Assembly (NCBI GenBank): GCA_964607915.1
Contig: CAZSMU010000188.1
Span: forward strand, 1-5,836
Reading direction: 5' to 3'
DNA length: 5,836 nt
Source of the DNA: JADJPL01 sp964607915
GTDB lineage: Bacteria > Bacteroidota > Bacteroidia > Chitinophagales > Saprospiraceae
Shown: piece after piece, positions 5,756 through 5,836 of the stretch
Numbering within the stretch: the first letter of the stretch is position 1
Layout: every line of letters begins with the position of its first letter
Program-made: the position numbers and the translations under genes
The notes under the pieces: model-generated
The model's database searches: none
What the model was told of the DNA's origin: nothing
Seen by the model: the letters and a program-made list of their open reading frames with translations, nothing else

Positions 5756-5836
5756 CCTATGGAACGGGTTTCAAGATAGAATTATAAAATTCCAAAAGAT
5801 TCTTCGAGTTATCCATAGAAAGAGAGAGCCCCTGGA
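5756..5836. other. Unassigned 81-base tail
   Basis: No gene can be assigned. CTATGGA (5757-5763) and TCCATAG (5812-5818) form a 7-bp inverted repeat 48 bases apart, and GAATT-ATAA-AATTC (5779-5792) is a weak AT hairpin. On the - strand the frame is open from the window edge down to a TAG at 5759-5757, with a plausible ending (LLEFYNSILKPVP), so the tail of a convergent gene is possible. The + strand in the same register is also open from a TTG at 5742 or GTG at 5748, so the choice is not decidable from 81 bases. Confidence 0.35.

Noticed and set aside
5036..5830. GGCTCT (5036 and 5046) and inverted AGAGCC (5825) flanking the toxin-antitoxin pair, as possible mobile-element ends
   Set aside because: Only six bases match, there is no longer terminal inverted repeat, no target duplication and no transposase or integrase in view.

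Overview
This window reads like a moderately GC-rich member of the Bacteroidota. None of the five start codons has an AGGAGG-type ribosome binding site in front of it. The secreted esterase has a signal peptide ending in the Tyr-Ala-Gln style common in that phylum. The best promoter match is to the Bacteroidota -33/-7 consensus (TTTG / TAnnTTTG). The assignment is an inference from style, not from a marker gene. The genus cannot be read from the sequence.

Layout: all five confident genes lie on the + strand. (1) 148-2769 encodes a complete P2-type, SERCA-like Ca2+ (possibly Mn2+) P-type ATPase. (2) 2782-4407, only 12 bases later, encodes a secreted type-B carboxylesterase with an intact Ser-Glu-His triad. 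The tight spacing suggests that the two are co-transcribed. (3) 4408-4614 is a 207-base gap packed with inverted repeats. It includes a 17-bp stem completed by two G-U pairs that form only in the + strand RNA, two mutually exclusive hairpins of which one ends in a T tract, and a candidate promoter. (4) 4615-5031 encodes a BrxA/BrxB-type bacilliredoxin with a Cys-Gly-Cys active site. (5) 5103-5309 and 5306-5755 overlap by four bases (ATGA) and form a toxin-antitoxin-like pair: a small antitoxin candidate followed by a PIN-domain ribonuclease. (6) 5756-5836 holds no gene that can be assigned.

Base composition changes sharply near 5030. A sample line in the bacilliredoxin gene has 41/60 G+C and a sample line in the PIN gene has 22/60. 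The PIN module therefore looks recently acquired compared with the GC-rich genes before it.

Functionally, the first two genes combine ion export from the cytoplasm with an exported hydrolase; no direct link is evident. The bacilliredoxin implies bacillithiol-based redox repair in the host. The PIN pair is probably self-contained. I see no clear undescribed system. The most unusual parts are the structured intergenic region before the bacilliredoxin gene and the unnamed small antitoxin family.
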